From: Paracoccus haematequi
GTDB lineage: Bacteria > Pseudomonadota > Alphaproteobacteria > Rhodobacterales > Rhodobacteraceae
Length of the DNA: 64,000 bases
Reading direction: 5' to 3'
Assembly (NCBI GenBank): GCA_945881965.1
Contig: CAMCVS010000005.1
Span: forward strand, 185,094 to 249,093
Part shown: in pieces, positions 1 to 8,599 of the stretch
Layout of the letters: each line of letters starts with the position of its first letter
Numbering within the stretch: the first letter of the stretch is position 1
Notes under the pieces: model-generated
What the model was told of the DNA's origin: nothing
Database searches by the model: none
What the model saw: the letters and a program-made list of their open reading frames with translations, nothing else
Made by a program: the position numbers and the translations under genes

Positions 1-1387
1 ACAGCACGGTGCCGTCATAATCGTCGAGGATTTCCTGCAACAGGTCCAGCGTTTCGATGTCCAGATCGTTGGTGGGTTCGTCAAGGATCAACAGGTTCGA
101 CGGTTTCGCCATCAGCTTGGCCAGCAACAGCCGCGCCTTTTCACCACCTGACAGCGATTTGACCGGGGCGCGGGCGCGGGCCTCGTCGAACAGGAAGTCC
201 TTGAGATAGCCGATGACATGGCGCGGTTCGCCGCGCACCATGACCTGATCGGCCTTGCCCGACACGCGCATGTCGGGATCGCTGGTCAGGCTGTCCCACA
301 GGCTCATTTCCGGATCCAGCCGCGCGCGGGTCTGGTCGAACACCGCAGGCACCAGATTGGTGCCCAGCTTGATCGTGCCGCTGTCGGGCTGGATTTCACC
401 GGTCAGAAGTTTCAAAAGCGTGGTCTTGCCCGCGCCATTGGGGCCGACAAAGGCGACGCGGTCGGCGCGGTTGATCAGGATCGAAAAGTCGCGGCAGATC
501 ACCTTGTCGCCAAACGCCTTGGCGATGCCCTGCGCCTCGACCACGCGCTTGCCGGATTTCGGGCCGGCGTCCAGCGCCATCGCCGCCGCCCCCTGACGGC
601 GGATCATCCCCGCGCGTTCGGCGCGCAAATCCTGCAAGGCGCGCACCCGGCCCTGGTTGCGCTTGCGCCGCGCAGAGATGCCTTCGACGGCCCAACGCCC
701 TTCGGCCTTGATCTTGCGTTCCAGCTTGTGACGCTGTTCGTCCTCGTCCTCCCAGATCTTGTCGCGCCAGGCTTCAAAGCCTGCAAAGCCGATTTCGGCG
801 CGCCGCGTCTGGCCACGGTCAATCCACAGCGTCGCCTTGGTCAGCCGGTCCAGAAAGGCGCGGTCATGCGAGATCAGGACAAAGGCGGCGCGGGTGGTGG
901 ACAGTTCCGCCTCGAGCCATTCGATGGCGGCGATATCAAGATGGTTGGTCGGTTCGTCCAGCAGCATCAGGTCGGGTTCCGCCGCCATCAGGCGGGCCAG
1001 CGCGGCGCGACGACGTTCGCCCCCTGACGCTGTGGCCACAGGGCGGTCGGGGTCAAACCCCAGACCTTCGGAGGCGGCGAGGATCTTGTATTGCTCGGAC
1101 TCGTCCAGCAGCGCGCCGGCGTAATCGCCCAGCGTGGTGAACCCGGCCAGATCGGGGTCTTGTTCCATATAGGCCACCTGCGTGGCGGGCGGCACGACGC
1201 GGGTGCCGCCATCGGCCTCGACCTGTCCGGCCATCACCTTCATCAGAGTGGATTTTCCGGCCCCGTTGCGGCCCACCAGCGCGATGCGGTCGCCCGGTTG
1301 CACAGACAGGGTCAGCCCGTCAAACAACGGGTTGCCGCCATAAGACAGCATCAGGTCAGAGACTTGCAGAAGGGGTGCGCGTGCCAT
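1..1387 (-). CDS. ABC-F family ATPase, C-terminus cut by the window edge
   Basis: Soluble tandem-ATPase protein of the ABC-F (Uup/EttA-like) family, which acts on ribosomes or nucleic acid rather than in membrane transport. About 462 codons are present and the frame is still open at base 1. From the ATG at 1387: Walker A GRNGAGKST near residue 40, signature SGGERRR near 120, Walker B/D-loop DEPTNHLD near 140. The second domain has GPNGAGKTT near 315, LSGGEKAR near 412 and DEPTNDLD near 432. There are no membrane segments. Two complete nucleotide-binding domains joined by a linker fit Uup best, but the missing C-terminus (where Uup has a coiled coil) prevents a firm subfamily call. It lies 31 bases downstream of olsB on the same strand. 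Confidence 0.93.
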   Translation of the reverse strand, partial: MARAPLLQVSDLMLSYGGNPLFDGLTLSVQPGDRIALVGRNGAGKSTLMKVMAGQVEADGGTRVVPPATQVAYMEQDPDLAGFTTLGDYAGALLDESEQYKILAASEGLGFDPDRPVATASGGERRRAALARLMAAEPDLMLLDEPTNHLDIAAIEWLEAELSTTRAAFVLISHDRAFLDRLTKATLWIDRGQTRRAEIGFAGFEAWRDKIWEDEDEQRHKLERKIKAEGRWAVEGISARRKRNQGRVRALQDLRAERAGMIRRQGAAAMALDAGPKSGKRVVEAQGIAKAFGDKVICRDFSILINRADRVAFVGPNGAGKTTLLKLLTGEIQPDSGTIKLGTNLVPAVFDQTRARLDPEMSLWDSLTSDPDMRVSGKADQVMVRGEPRHVIGYLKDFLFDEARARAPVKSLSGGEKARLLLAKLMAKPSNLLILDEPTNDLDIETLDLLQEILDDYDGTVL

Positions 1388-1418
1388 GGCGGGGGGCTAT
1401 CCGGGCGCGCGTGCGGCG

Positions 1419-2159
1419 TCAAGCGGGGCCGGCCGCGACACCGCGCAACAGCCGCTTGCGGGATTCGGGAATGGCGGCGATTTCCAGCCCGGTAAAGACG
1501 TGCAGCGTGTTCATCTGCCGGTCCACCACGGCGTGATCGCTGACCCAGCCGCCCATCAGCAGATAGGTGCGCAGCAGGGGCGGCATCCGCAACTGCGCCA
1601 GTTTCGCATCCGGCTGGCGCCGCATCAGGCGGCCAAAGCGGAACACTTGCGGCGCCTTGACGCGGGGCAGCCAGCGGCGCGGCGCGACATGCCGTTGCTG
1701 CAACACGGTGAAGGCGTCGAGATATTCATCGGCATCGGTGCCGCGAAACGATGAACAGCCGAACAGCAGCTGCACGCCGTTTGCATCGACATAGGCCGTC
1801 ATCGCCCCCCAGGCGACGCGCAGGATATCGGGGTCTTTCACATCGGGATGGACGCAGAACCGCCCCATCTCGACGATGCGGCCTTCGAACCCTTCCAGCG
1901 CGGCAAGGTTGTAATACTGCGCCGAATAGCTGCGGCTGATCTGCGCGCCGCCGTCCAGCGGCAGGATGCGGAAACAACCGACGAGGCGGTCACTGCGCGC
2001 CTCGACGATCAGGACATGGGTGCAAAGCGCGTCGAACGCGTCGCTGTCACAGCCATCATGGCCATGAAACGCGAGATGGCGCAGCCCCTGTGCCGCCGCG
2101 ATCTCCGCCGCTGATGTGGCGATGCGGGCCACATAACGCCCGCGCGACAATGCCAGCAT
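1419..2159 (-). CDS. OlsB-like ornithine N-acyltransferase (GNAT fold), first copy
   Basis: 246-residue member of the hemolysin-like GNAT/OlsB family. OlsB transfers a 3-hydroxyacyl group from ACP to the alpha-amino group of ornithine, the first step of phosphate-free ornithine lipid synthesis. The family pattern is visible: an early LRHLAFHG segment, LVGCFRIL near 60, then the EMGRFCVHP block near 100 (compare ELGRSCLDP in the second copy at 53.5 kb) and FGCSSFRGTD near 135. I chose ATG 2159 because the 26 residues upstream look unrelated to the family. It is not next to an olsA gene, unlike the second copy, so it may have a different acceptor or acyl donor. The family is clear; the substrate is inferred. 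Confidence 0.78.
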   Translation of the reverse strand: MLALSRGRYVARIATSAAEIAAAQGLRHLAFHGHDGCDSDAFDALCTHVLIVEARSDRLVGCFRILPLDGGAQISRSYSAQYYNLAALEGFEGRIVEMGRFCVHPDVKDPDILRVAWGAMTAYVDANGVQLLFGCSSFRGTDADEYLDAFTVLQQRHVAPRRWLPRVKAPQVFRFGRLMRRQPDAKLAQLRMPPLLRTYLLMGGWVSDHAVVDRQMNTLHVFTGLEIAAIPESRKRLLRGVAAGPA

Positions 2160-2244
2160 GACCCCTCCGCACCCCCGTCCGCCAATTGTGACAGCATTGC
2201 CCTGCCCGCATGACGCAGCAATGACAAATGATGCCACCCGCGCG

Positions 2245-2700
2245 TTATTGCAGGAAGTCGCTCGCCGTCACCCGCCCGATGGAGGCCAGCAATTGCCGCA
2301 AGAAGCTGTTGCCGGTCACGGTCGTCGTCGTCACGCGCCGCGACAGCGGGATGATCCGGCCATTCGACAGGTCAAAGCGTTCGATATTCGCCACCACGCC
2401 GTCACCGGTGAATGACACGGCTACAACTTGGCGGTCCACCACTTCGGGTTCGCGGAAGGCGAAATGGCGCATGCGCGAGCGGACATAGAAATAATCGCCA
2501 CCCTCCAGCACCCCGCCCGATGAGGGCGCACCGATGGAGTCGCGCACGGACTGCCGGGTATCCGCGCCGACGGTGATCGCGCTGAGGTCTTCGTCCGATG
2601 GCACATAGCCGTGGTTGCGGAACGTCTCGGCGCAGGCGCTGACCAGCATCAAGGCCCCCAGCAAAGCCGCGCGCATCACCCGCGCCGTATTCAGTGCCAT
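2245..2700 (-). CDS. bamE: BamE/SmpA/OmlA lipoprotein
   Basis: 151-residue lipoprotein of the outer-membrane beta-barrel assembly machine. It starts with a basic then hydrophobic segment and the lipobox VSAC with the lipidated cysteine at residue 23. The SmpA/OmlA domain follows: a glycine-containing turn in the VGADTRQSVRDSIGAPSS region, then GDYFYVRSR, then strands ending in FTGDGVVANIERF. The length matches alphaproteobacterial BamE. The frame is open far upstream, but the signal peptide fixes the start at 2700. It is divergent from the yceD gene, with 150 bases between the two starts that must hold both promoters. Confidence 0.88.
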   Translation of the reverse strand: MALNTARVMRAALLGALMLVSACAETFRNHGYVPSDEDLSAITVGADTRQSVRDSIGAPSSGGVLEGGDYFYVRSRMRHFAFREPEVVDRQVVAVSFTGDGVVANIERFDLSNGRIIPLSRRVTTTTVTGNSFLRQLLASIGRVTASDFLQ

Positions 2701-2850
2701 CGCCGGTATCCTCGCCTTGCCCTTGCCTTGGCCGCCTGTGCCGCCTATCGGCTTACAGACGAAACCGCGCCTGTTCAAGAATTGCTGTGCGGGCACCAGC
2801 GCCTGCACAGGATCGCCCCGCAGAACGCTGCCCCGCAAACGGAGTGTGCC

Positions 2851-3411
2851 ATGACCGATGCCCCCACCCCCTTGCGTTTTCGTGTCGCCGATCTGGCGAC
2901 GCGGCGCGAAACACCGTTCGATCTGCGCCCCGATGCACCGCAACTGGCCGTTCTGGCCAGGGAATTGGGCCTTGATACGCTGCGCAAGCTGCGGTTTGCG
3001 GGGCGGCTGATCCCGGAGGGGCGGCGCGATTGGCGGCTGGAGGCGACGTTGGGCGCGACCGTGGTGCAGCCCTGTGTGGTCACGCTGGCCCCGGTGACCA
3101 CCCGCATCGACGAGGCCGTGACCCGGCGCTATCTTGCCGATGCCGCGCCGCTGGTGCCCGAGGGCGACGAGATCGAGATGCCCGAGGATGACAGCATCGA
3201 ACCCCTGCCCGCCGTGATCGACATCGACGCGGTGATGCTGGAGGCGCTGACACTGGCGCTGCCGTTGTATCCGCGGGCCGAGGGCGCGGAACTGGGCACG
3301 CTCGAGGCCATTCCGCCGGGGGCCGCGCCACTGGACGAAGGCCGGGTGCATCCGTTTGCGGGCCTTGCCGTGCTGCGCAAGGACACGCCCGAGGATGACC
3401 CCGACGCCTGA
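2851..3411 (+). CDS. yceD: YceD/DUF177 family protein
   Basis: 186-residue protein of the DUF177 (YceD, COG1399) family, which in bacteria and plastids is linked to 23S rRNA accumulation and ribosome assembly. The family's central strand pair with a cysteine is present (VVQPCVVTLAPV near residue 75), followed by an acidic stretch (EGDEIEMPEDD) and a C-terminal segment around residue 150. ATG 2851 begins the recognisable homology; the longer open frame starting at 2611 is antisense to bamE. It precedes rpmF, as in E. coli, which supports a ribosome-related role. It probably has a promoter in the 2701-2850 gap. Confidence 0.85.
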   Translation: MTDAPTPLRFRVADLATRRETPFDLRPDAPQLAVLARELGLDTLRKLRFAGRLIPEGRRDWRLEATLGATVVQPCVVTLAPVTTRIDEAVTRRYLADAAPLVPEGDEIEMPEDDSIEPLPAVIDIDAVMLEALTLALPLYPRAEGAELGTLEAIPPGAAPLDEGRVHPFAGLAVLRKDTPEDDPDA

Positions 3412-3441
3412 TCCTGTGGGCCACGCGCGCCAGATTCCCCC

Positions 3442-3469
3442 TTGCGCCTTGGCGAAATCGCAGTATGGT
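3442..3469 (+). promoter_or_regulatory. candidate promoter for rpmF-plsX-fabH
   Basis: TTGCGC at 3442-3447 and TATGGT at 3464-3469 with a 16-base spacer, 110 bases before the rpmF start. Alphaproteobacterial housekeeping promoters often have TTGC-type -35 boxes. A short inverted repeat (CCCTC...GAGGG, 3474-3491) follows. The call rests on sequence similarity only. Confidence 0.3.
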
Positions 3470-3579
3470 CCGGCCCTCATCCGAACGAGGGTCGCCACCT
3501 GCGCGACGCGCCGGAAACTCCCGCGAAACCGGGGCCGACCAACCGGGGCCATGCTGCCCCCAACACCTGAGGTTGCGAC

Positions 3580-3786
3580 ATGGCTGTCCAACAGAACAAA
3601 GTCTCGAAGTCCCGCCGCAACATGCGCCGCGCGCATGACGCGCTGGTTGCCGCGAACCCCAATGAATGCCCGAACTGTGGCGAACTGAAGCGTCCGCACC
3701 ATGTCTGCGGTGCCTGCGGTCACTACGATGACCGTCAGGTCGTTGCCACGACCGACGAGGTCGATCTGGACGAAGACGCCGCCTGA
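3580..3786 (+). CDS. rpmF: 50S ribosomal protein L32
   Basis: 68-residue ribosomal protein of the large subunit. It has the standard L32 N-terminus [13 protein letters not shown], a basic helix, and a zinc ribbon made of CPNC (residues 29-32) and CGAC (residues 43-46), so this is the cysteine-containing, zinc-binding form. The acidic tail is typical of alphaproteobacteria. It sits between yceD and plsX, the classical yceD-rpmF-plsX-fabH order linking ribosome and fatty-acid synthesis. Confidence 0.98.
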   Translation: MAVQQNKVSKSRRNMRRAHDALVAANPNECPNCGELKRPHHVCGACGHYDDRQVVATTDEVDLDEDAA

Positions 3787-3815
3787 TCCAAGACCGGACC
3801 GGGAGGGCTGCCAGA

Positions 3816-4943
3816 ATGGCGATGCCGATGGATGCGACGCAGCCCGCCGTCCCGCAGCGCACGATCATATCGGTCGATGCCATGGGCGGCGATCTGGGTC
3901 CGTCCGCCGTGGTCGCGGGCATCTCGCGGTCGGCGACCAAGAACCCCGATATCGGTTTCATCCTGCATGGCCCCAAGGCCGAGTTGCAGCGGCTGGTCGC
4001 CCGCCGTCGCAATCTGGAAGGCCGCGTCGATATCCGTGACGCCACGGGCGTTGTGACCATGGATGACCGTCCAAGCCACGTGGTGCGCCACGGCAAGGAC
4101 ACTTCGATGTGGTCGGCGCTGGAATCGGTCCGCACCGGCGAGGCGGATGTCTGTGTATCCTGCGGCAATACCGGTGCGCTGATGGCGCTGTCGATGCTGC
4201 GGCTGCGCAAGCTGGACGGTGTGAACCGCCCCGCCATTGCGATCCTGTGGCCCTCGCGCAACCCGCAGGGGTTCAACGTCATGCTGGATGTGGGCGCCGA
4301 TATCCGCGCCGATGAACGCGACCTGCTGCAATATGCGCTGATGGGCGCGGCCTATGCCCGCAATGGTCTGCATCTGGACACACCGCGCGTCGGGCTGTTG
4401 AATGTTGGCACCGAAGATCACAAGGGCCGTGCCGAATTGAAGGCCGCGCATGACCTGATCGCGATCAACGCCGAGGCCGGGCATTACCAGTTCGTGGGCT
4501 TTGTCGAAGGCGGCGATATCCCCGGCGCGCGCTGCGATGTCATCGTCACCGACGGCTTTACCGGCAATATCGCGCTGAAAACCGGCGAAGGCACCGCCAG
4601 CCTGATCGGCGATTTCCTGAAAGCGGCGTTTGCCTATTCGGCACTGTCGCGGCTGGCTTCACTTTTGGCCTATAACTCGTTGCAACGGTTGAAAAAACGC
4701 ATTGACCCGCGCCAGGTTAATGGCGGTGTGTTTCTGGGCTTGAACGGCACCGTGGTGAAATCGCATGGTGCGGCGGACGCGTTGGGGGTGTCGTCGGCGG
4801 TCAAGCTGGCGTTTCAACTGGCACGGTCAGACTTCGGCGCGCGGCTGGCGGCCAAGGTGGCCTCGGCACACGCCATTGCAGACCAATCCATCGCAGATAA
4901 TGCGCCCGCAGCGGCGGGATCGGAAGAGGATAAAAACGCATGA
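3816..4943 (+). CDS. plsX: phosphate acyltransferase PlsX
   Basis: 375-residue peripheral membrane enzyme that converts acyl-ACP to acyl-phosphate for glycerolipid synthesis. The diagnostic start ISVDAMGGDLGP lies near residues 18-29 and VSCGNTGALMA near 115. Further on are VGLLNVGTED and the C-terminal GVFLGLNGTVVKSHGAAD loop. The length is slightly above the family average because of a short N-terminal extension and an alanine-rich tail. Its stop overlaps the fabH start by four bases (ATGA), so the two are translationally coupled. Confidence 0.97.
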   Translation: MAMPMDATQPAVPQRTIISVDAMGGDLGPSAVVAGISRSATKNPDIGFILHGPKAELQRLVARRRNLEGRVDIRDATGVVTMDDRPSHVVRHGKDTSMWSALESVRTGEADVCVSCGNTGALMALSMLRLRKLDGVNRPAIAILWPSRNPQGFNVMLDVGADIRADERDLLQYALMGAAYARNGLHLDTPRVGLLNVGTEDHKGRAELKAAHDLIAINAEAGHYQFVGFVEGGDIPGARCDVIVTDGFTGNIALKTGEGTASLIGDFLKAAFAYSALSRLASLLAYNSLQRLKKRIDPRQVNGGVFLGLNGTVVKSHGAADALGVSSAVKLAFQLARSDFGARLAAKVASAHAIADQSIADNAPAAAGSEEDKNA

Positions 4944-5911
4944 CGACGCGGGCCGTGGTGATCGGGTGCGGGCATTACCTGCCCGCGCGTATCGTGCCGA
5001 ATGCGGAATTTGCCGCACGGCTGGACACGTCCAACGAATGGATCGTGGCGCGGTCCGGAATCGAGCGGCGGCATTTCGCAGCCGAAGGCGAGACGACATC
5101 CGACATGGCCGCTGCCGCGGCGCGGATGGCCTTGCAGGATGCGGGGCTTGTCCCCGATGATCTGGACGCGATCATTCTGGCCACCTCGACCGCCGACCTG
5201 ACCTTTCCCGCCGCCGCCACCATGGTGCAGGACAAGCTGGGCATGACGGGCGGATTCGCCTTTGACGTGCAGGCGGTCTGCGCCGGGTTCATCTTTGCGC
5301 TGGCACAGGCCAATGCGCTGATCATCGCGGGACAGGCGCGGCGGGTGCTGGTGATCGGGGCCGAGACATTCTCGCGGCTGATGGACTGGGACGACCGCAC
5401 GACCTGCGTGCTGTTCGGGGATGGCGCGGGCGCGCTGGTGCTGGAGGCGCAGCCGGGAACCGGCACATCGGATGATCGCGGCATCCTGGCTTGTGATCTC
5501 AATTCCGACGGGCGGCACCGAGCGTTGTTGTATGTGGATGGCGGCGTGTCCACCGGCACCATCGGGCACCTGCGGATGGAAGGCAAAGAGGTGTTCCGCC
5601 ATGCCGTTGAAAAGCTGGCAGAAACCGCGATGGCGGCGCTGGACAAGGCGGGTCTGAACCCCGGCGATATCGACTGGATCGTGCCGCATCAGGCCAATAT
5701 CCGCATCATTCAGGGCACGGCGAAAAAGCTGAACCTGCCGATGGATAATGTCGTCGTCACCGTGCAGGATCACGGCAACACATCTGCCGCGTCGATCCCC
5801 TTGGCGCTGTCGGTGGCCAAGGCGCGCGGGCAGTTGCAGCCGGGGCAATTGATTGTGACCGAGGCCATCGGCGGCGGTCTGGCATGGGGTGCGGTGGCGC
5901 TGCGCTGGTAG
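4940..5911 (+). CDS. fabH: beta-ketoacyl-ACP synthase III
   Basis: 323-residue KAS III enzyme that condenses acetyl-CoA with malonyl-ACP to start fatty-acid synthesis. The catalytic triad is complete: Cys114 in VQAVCAGF, His near 250 in VPHQANIR and Asn near 280 in HGNTSAAS. The length is normal. It overlaps plsX by four bases and is followed after 91 bases by ihfA with its own promoter. The N-terminal DTSNEWI and RSGIERR segments are also typical of FabH. Confidence 0.97.
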   Translation: MTTRAVVIGCGHYLPARIVPNAEFAARLDTSNEWIVARSGIERRHFAAEGETTSDMAAAAARMALQDAGLVPDDLDAIILATSTADLTFPAAATMVQDKLGMTGGFAFDVQAVCAGFIFALAQANALIIAGQARRVLVIGAETFSRLMDWDDRTTCVLFGDGAGALVLEAQPGTGTSDDRGILACDLNSDGRHRALLYVDGGVSTGTIGHLRMEGKEVFRHAVEKLAETAMAALDKAGLNPGDIDWIVPHQANIRIIQGTAKKLNLPMDNVVVTVQDHGNTSAASIPLALSVAKARGQLQPGQLIVTEAIGGGLAWGAVALRW

Positions 5912-5952
5912 GTTTGTGCCACCTGATAAGTCCTTGATCCAAACCATTGATA

Positions 5953-5982
5953 TTGACTCGGAAAAACCCGACCCCCTATGCT
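5953..5982 (+). promoter_or_regulatory. candidate sigma-70 promoter for ihfA
   Basis: TTGACT at 5953-5958 and TATGCT at 5977-5982, separated by 18 bases, lie 20 bases before a strong purine-rich ribosome site and the ihfA ATG at 6003. The segment is visibly more AT-rich than the flanking genes. Confidence 0.5.
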
Positions 5983-6002
5983 GTTGAAAACAGGGGGATG
6001 GA

Positions 6003-6305
6003 ATGAGTGAAAAGACGGTGACGCGCATGGACCTGTCCGAGGCGATCTTTCGCGAGGTCGGATTGTCGCGCAACGATTCGGCGCAATTGGTTGAAAGCGT
6101 GCTGACCCACATGTCGGATTCGCTGGCGCGCGGCGAACAGGTCAAGATTTCGTCCTTTGGCACGTTTTCGGTGCGGGACAAATCGGCGCGCGTTGGGCGC
6201 AACCCCAAGACCGGCGAAGAGGTTCCGATCCAGCCGCGCCGCGTGTTGACGTTCCGGCCCTCGCATCTGCTGAAGGACCGCGTTGCGGTCGGCCCGCGGC
6301 GGTGA
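6003..6305 (+). CDS. ihfA: integration host factor alpha subunit
   Basis: 100-residue DNA-bending protein that pairs with IhfB and acts in nucleoid organisation, transcription and recombination. It shows the HU/IHF fold: an N-terminal helical part with [14 protein letters not shown], the [11 protein letters not shown] strand, and the DNA-intercalating arm [14 protein letters not shown] with its proline. [10 protein letters not shown] at the start is typical of IhfA rather than HU. A strong ribosome site (GGGGGATGG) precedes the ATG. Confidence 0.95.
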   Translation: MSEKTVTRMDLSEAIFREVGLSRNDSAQLVESVLTHMSDSLARGEQVKISSFGTFSVRDKSARVGRNPKTGEEVPIQPRRVLTFRPSHLLKDRVAVGPRR

Positions 6306-6331
6306 CCGATGCGCTGCGCGGGGCTGGCTAA

Positions 6332-7048
6332 ATGATCAAGTCGCCCGACGCCTTCCGCACCATTTCGGAGGTGTCCGAATGGCTTGACCGCCCGACCCAT
6401 GTGCTGCGCTTCTGGGAATCGAAATTCCCGCAGATCAAGCCGGTGAAACGCGCGGGCGGGCGACGGTATTACCGTCCGCAGGACATGCTGCTGTTGGGCG
6501 GGATCAAGCGGCTGTTGCACGATGATGGCATGACCATCAAGGGTGTGCAGAAAATGTTGCGCGAACAAGGCGTTGCCCATGTTTCCGCGCTGTCGCAGGC
6601 GCTGGACGAGGATCTGGCGGCGGCGCTGGCCCAAGCAGCCCCTGCCCCGATCGCGGGCTTTCACCCCGAGGCACCGATGTCGGTCATGGCGGAACCCGCG
6701 TCCGAGGCCACCACCGCGCGTGTGCTGCAATTCCGCGATCCGGGATTGCCGCGCGATCCGGTTCCGGTGATCGCGCCAAAGCCCGCACAAAATACTGCGC
6801 CGAAACCCATTGCCCCGCTGCCCGACCCCGACCCGCGCGATGACGATGCCCAACTGGGGCTGCCGTTCGACGCGCCCGCGCTGGTTCCGCCCCCTGCCCC
6901 GTCCCCTGCCGTGCCACGTCATCCCGGCGGGCTGCTGACGCAGATCGCGCGGCATCCTGGCCAAGTGACGCCTGCCACCCGCGATGCGCTAGTGCCGCTG
7001 GTCCGGCGTCTGGTCGCGCTGACCGAACGGATGCGCGCGCCGGAATGA
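6332..7048 (+). CDS. MerR-family transcriptional regulator
   Basis: 238-residue regulator. The first 75 residues form a MerR winged helix-turn-helix: [26 protein letters not shown] and [11 protein letters not shown] are the helix, wing and second-helix elements. From about residue 100 the protein becomes rich in alanine and proline without the usual long MerR dimerisation coiled coil or metal-binding cysteines, so no metal ligand is evident. It follows ihfA by 26 bases; this ihfA-merR order is common in alphaproteobacteria. The inducer is unknown. Confidence 0.85.
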   Translation: MIKSPDAFRTISEVSEWLDRPTHVLRFWESKFPQIKPVKRAGGRRYYRPQDMLLLGGIKRLLHDDGMTIKGVQKMLREQGVAHVSALSQALDEDLAAALAQAAPAPIAGFHPEAPMSVMAEPASEATTARVLQFRDPGLPRDPVPVIAPKPAQNTAPKPIAPLPDPDPRDDDAQLGLPFDAPALVPPPAPSPAVPRHPGGLLTQIARHPGQVTPATRDALVPLVRRLVALTERMRAPE

Positions 7049-7070
7049 CCATGCCATGCCCCGAATCCTC

Positions 7071-7098
7071 TTGCGACGGCGGGAATATTCGCTATCAC
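7071..7098 (+). promoter_or_regulatory. candidate promoter for tRNA-Pro
   Basis: TTGCGA at 7071-7076 and TATCAC at 7093-7098 with a 16-base spacer, ending 11 bases before the mature tRNA 5' end. The position suits a tRNA promoter. Confidence 0.42.
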
Positions 7099-7109
7099 AG
7101 CCAAACCGT

Positions 7110-7186
7110 CGGGCTATAGCGCAGTCTGGTAGCGCGTCCGTCTGGGGGGCGGGAGGTCGCAGGTTCAAGTCCTGCTAGCCCGACCA
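7110..7186 (+). tRNA. tRNA-Pro (anticodon GGG)
   Basis: Full cloverleaf. Acceptor stem CGGGCTA pairs with TAGCCCG, followed by discriminator A and an encoded CCA. The D loop is AGTCTGGTA closed by GCGC pairs, the anticodon loop CTGGGGG gives anticodon GGG, and the T arm is GCAGG-TTCAAGT-CCTGC. Two G-U pairs occur in the anticodon stem. It reads CCC and CCT codons. Confidence 0.97.
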
Positions 7187-7239
7187 AATCTTCCCCCTCG
7201 TCCCTTGCGGGATGTCCACTGCGACGGTTCAAGTATCTC

Positions 7240-8301
7240 ATGACAGGCGTCATCCCCAGCCAGCATCTGCGCGCCTTCTGGGCGGATGGCACCGTCGCGG
7301 CGGCCACAGCGCCCGTGCCGGGTCAGGTGCAGCCAGCCAGCCTTGATCTGCGGCTGGGTCATGTCGCGCACCGCGTCCGCGCCTCGTTCCTGACCGGACA
7401 TGGCCGCAGCGTCGCCGATCGGCTGGCCGAGTTCGAGATGCACCGCATGGACCTGTCCCCCGGTGCGGTGCTGGAAAAGGGCTGTGTGTATGTGGTGCCA
7501 TTGCAGGAACAGCTTGCGCTGCCGCGCGATGTGTCCGCCGTGGCCAACGCCAAATCCTCGACCGGGCGGCTGGACCTGCTGACGCGCACCATCACCGATA
7601 GCGGCGTGGAATTTGACCGCATCCCGGCGGGTTACACCGGCCCGCTCTATGCCGAGATTTGCCCGCGCAGCTTTTCCGTGCTGGTCCGTCCGGGCATGCG
7701 GCTGAACCAGATCCGGTTTCGTAACGGTCAGGCGGTGCTGTCGGACCCGGAATTGGCCGCGCTGCATGGCCAGACGCCGCTGGTGGATGGTCCGGCGGTG
7801 ATCAGCGAAGGGCTGGGGTTTTCCGTCGATCTGCGCCCCGCCACTGGCACCTTGGTGGGATACCGCGCGAAACCCCATGCGGGCGTGATCGACCTTGACC
7901 GCATCGGGCATTACGCCCCTGCCGATTACTGGGAAGAGGTCCACAGCGACCAGGGCCGCATCATCCTTGATCCCGGCGCGTTCTATATCCTTGTCAGCCG
8001 CGAGGCGGTGTCGATCCCGCCCGCCTATGCCGCTGAAATGGACCCTTATCTGGCGATGGTGGGCGAGTTTCGGGTGCATTACGCGGGCTTCTTTGACCCC
8101 GGTTTCGGCCATGGCCTGCCCGCGCGCGGGGTGCTGGAGGTGCGCTGTCACGAAGCGCCTTTTGTGCTGGAACACGGCCAGATCGTCGGGCGGTTGGTCT
8201 ATGAGCGGATGTCAGAGGTGCCAGATACGCTGTATGGCCTTGATATCGCGTCGAATTATGCCGGTCAGGGCCTGAAGCTGTCGAAACATTTCAAGGCCTG
8301 A
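7240..8301 (+). CDS. 2'-deoxycytidine 5'-triphosphate deaminase, long form
   Basis: 353-residue enzyme of the long DCD family (about twice the length of E. coli Dcd), which deaminates dCTP to dUTP for thymidylate synthesis. The N-terminal QPASLDLRLG block near residue 30 is the family signature, and AVANAKSSTGRLDLLTRTI near 105 holds the conserved serine and arginine. A second dUTPase-like module in the C-terminal half includes YILVSREAVSIPP and a repeat of the barrel strands. The two-module layout suggests an internally duplicated trimer-type fold. It lies 53 bases after tRNA-Pro and is convergent with the small gene at 8308. Confidence 0.88.
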   Translation: MTGVIPSQHLRAFWADGTVAAATAPVPGQVQPASLDLRLGHVAHRVRASFLTGHGRSVADRLAEFEMHRMDLSPGAVLEKGCVYVVPLQEQLALPRDVSAVANAKSSTGRLDLLTRTITDSGVEFDRIPAGYTGPLYAEICPRSFSVLVRPGMRLNQIRFRNGQAVLSDPELAALHGQTPLVDGPAVISEGLGFSVDLRPATGTLVGYRAKPHAGVIDLDRIGHYAPADYWEEVHSDQGRIILDPGAFYILVSREAVSIPPAYAAEMDPYLAMVGEFRVHYAGFFDPGFGHGLPARGVLEVRCHEAPFVLEHGQIVGRLVYERMSEVPDTLYGLDIASNYAGQGLKLSKHFKA

Positions 8302-8307
8302 CGCGGA

Positions 8308-8520
8308 TCACATCCCGCCGATGCGCCCCGACAGCTTCGCCGCTGCACGCGCCTTGCGCGCGGCCTGCTGGCCCTCAAGCGCGGCCTGCCGTTCCAATTC
8401 GGCGGGCGTCTGCGCGGCACGGGGCCGCGACAGGGCATTGATGCCCGCGTTCATGCCGCGATTGATGACTTCGCTCATCACGCGGCGGATGATCATGTCG
8501 ATGATCTGATTAAGGGTCAT
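8308..8520 (-). CDS. small conserved hypothetical protein
   Basis: 70-residue protein of unknown function. An amphipathic N-terminal half with alternating hydrophobic residues (LNQIIDMIIRRVMSEVINRG) precedes a glutamine/alanine/arginine-rich helical tail with charged repeats (LERQAALEGQQAARKARAAAK). It has no cysteine, signal peptide or membrane helix. ATG 8520 has a good purine-rich site (CAGGAGCAGGCC) just upstream. It is on the strand of scpB and follows its stop by 79 bases, so it may be the last gene of the argS-scpB run. Confidence 0.65.
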   Translation of the reverse strand: MTLNQIIDMIIRRVMSEVINRGMNAGINALSRPRAAQTPAELERQAALEGQQAARKARAAAKLSGRIGGM

Positions 8521-8599
8521 GGCCTGCTCCTGATGTTGCTGCGAACGGATTTTCGGGTGATATGGCGGTGATTCGGGACGATTTAAGGGCTTGGTTGCG

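Noticed and set aside
2611..2850. Coding extension of yceD upstream to 2611
   Set aside because: This stretch is antisense to the bamE signal peptide and has no relation to DUF177; homology starts at 2851.
2701..3723. Minus-strand 1-kb open frame continuing upstream of bamE
   Set aside because: Antisense to yceD and rpmF; the lipoprotein signal at 2700 marks the real start.
4814..6964. 716-codon minus-strand frame across fabH-ihfA-merR
   Set aside because: Low-complexity His/Arg/Gly-rich translation opposite three well-conserved genes.
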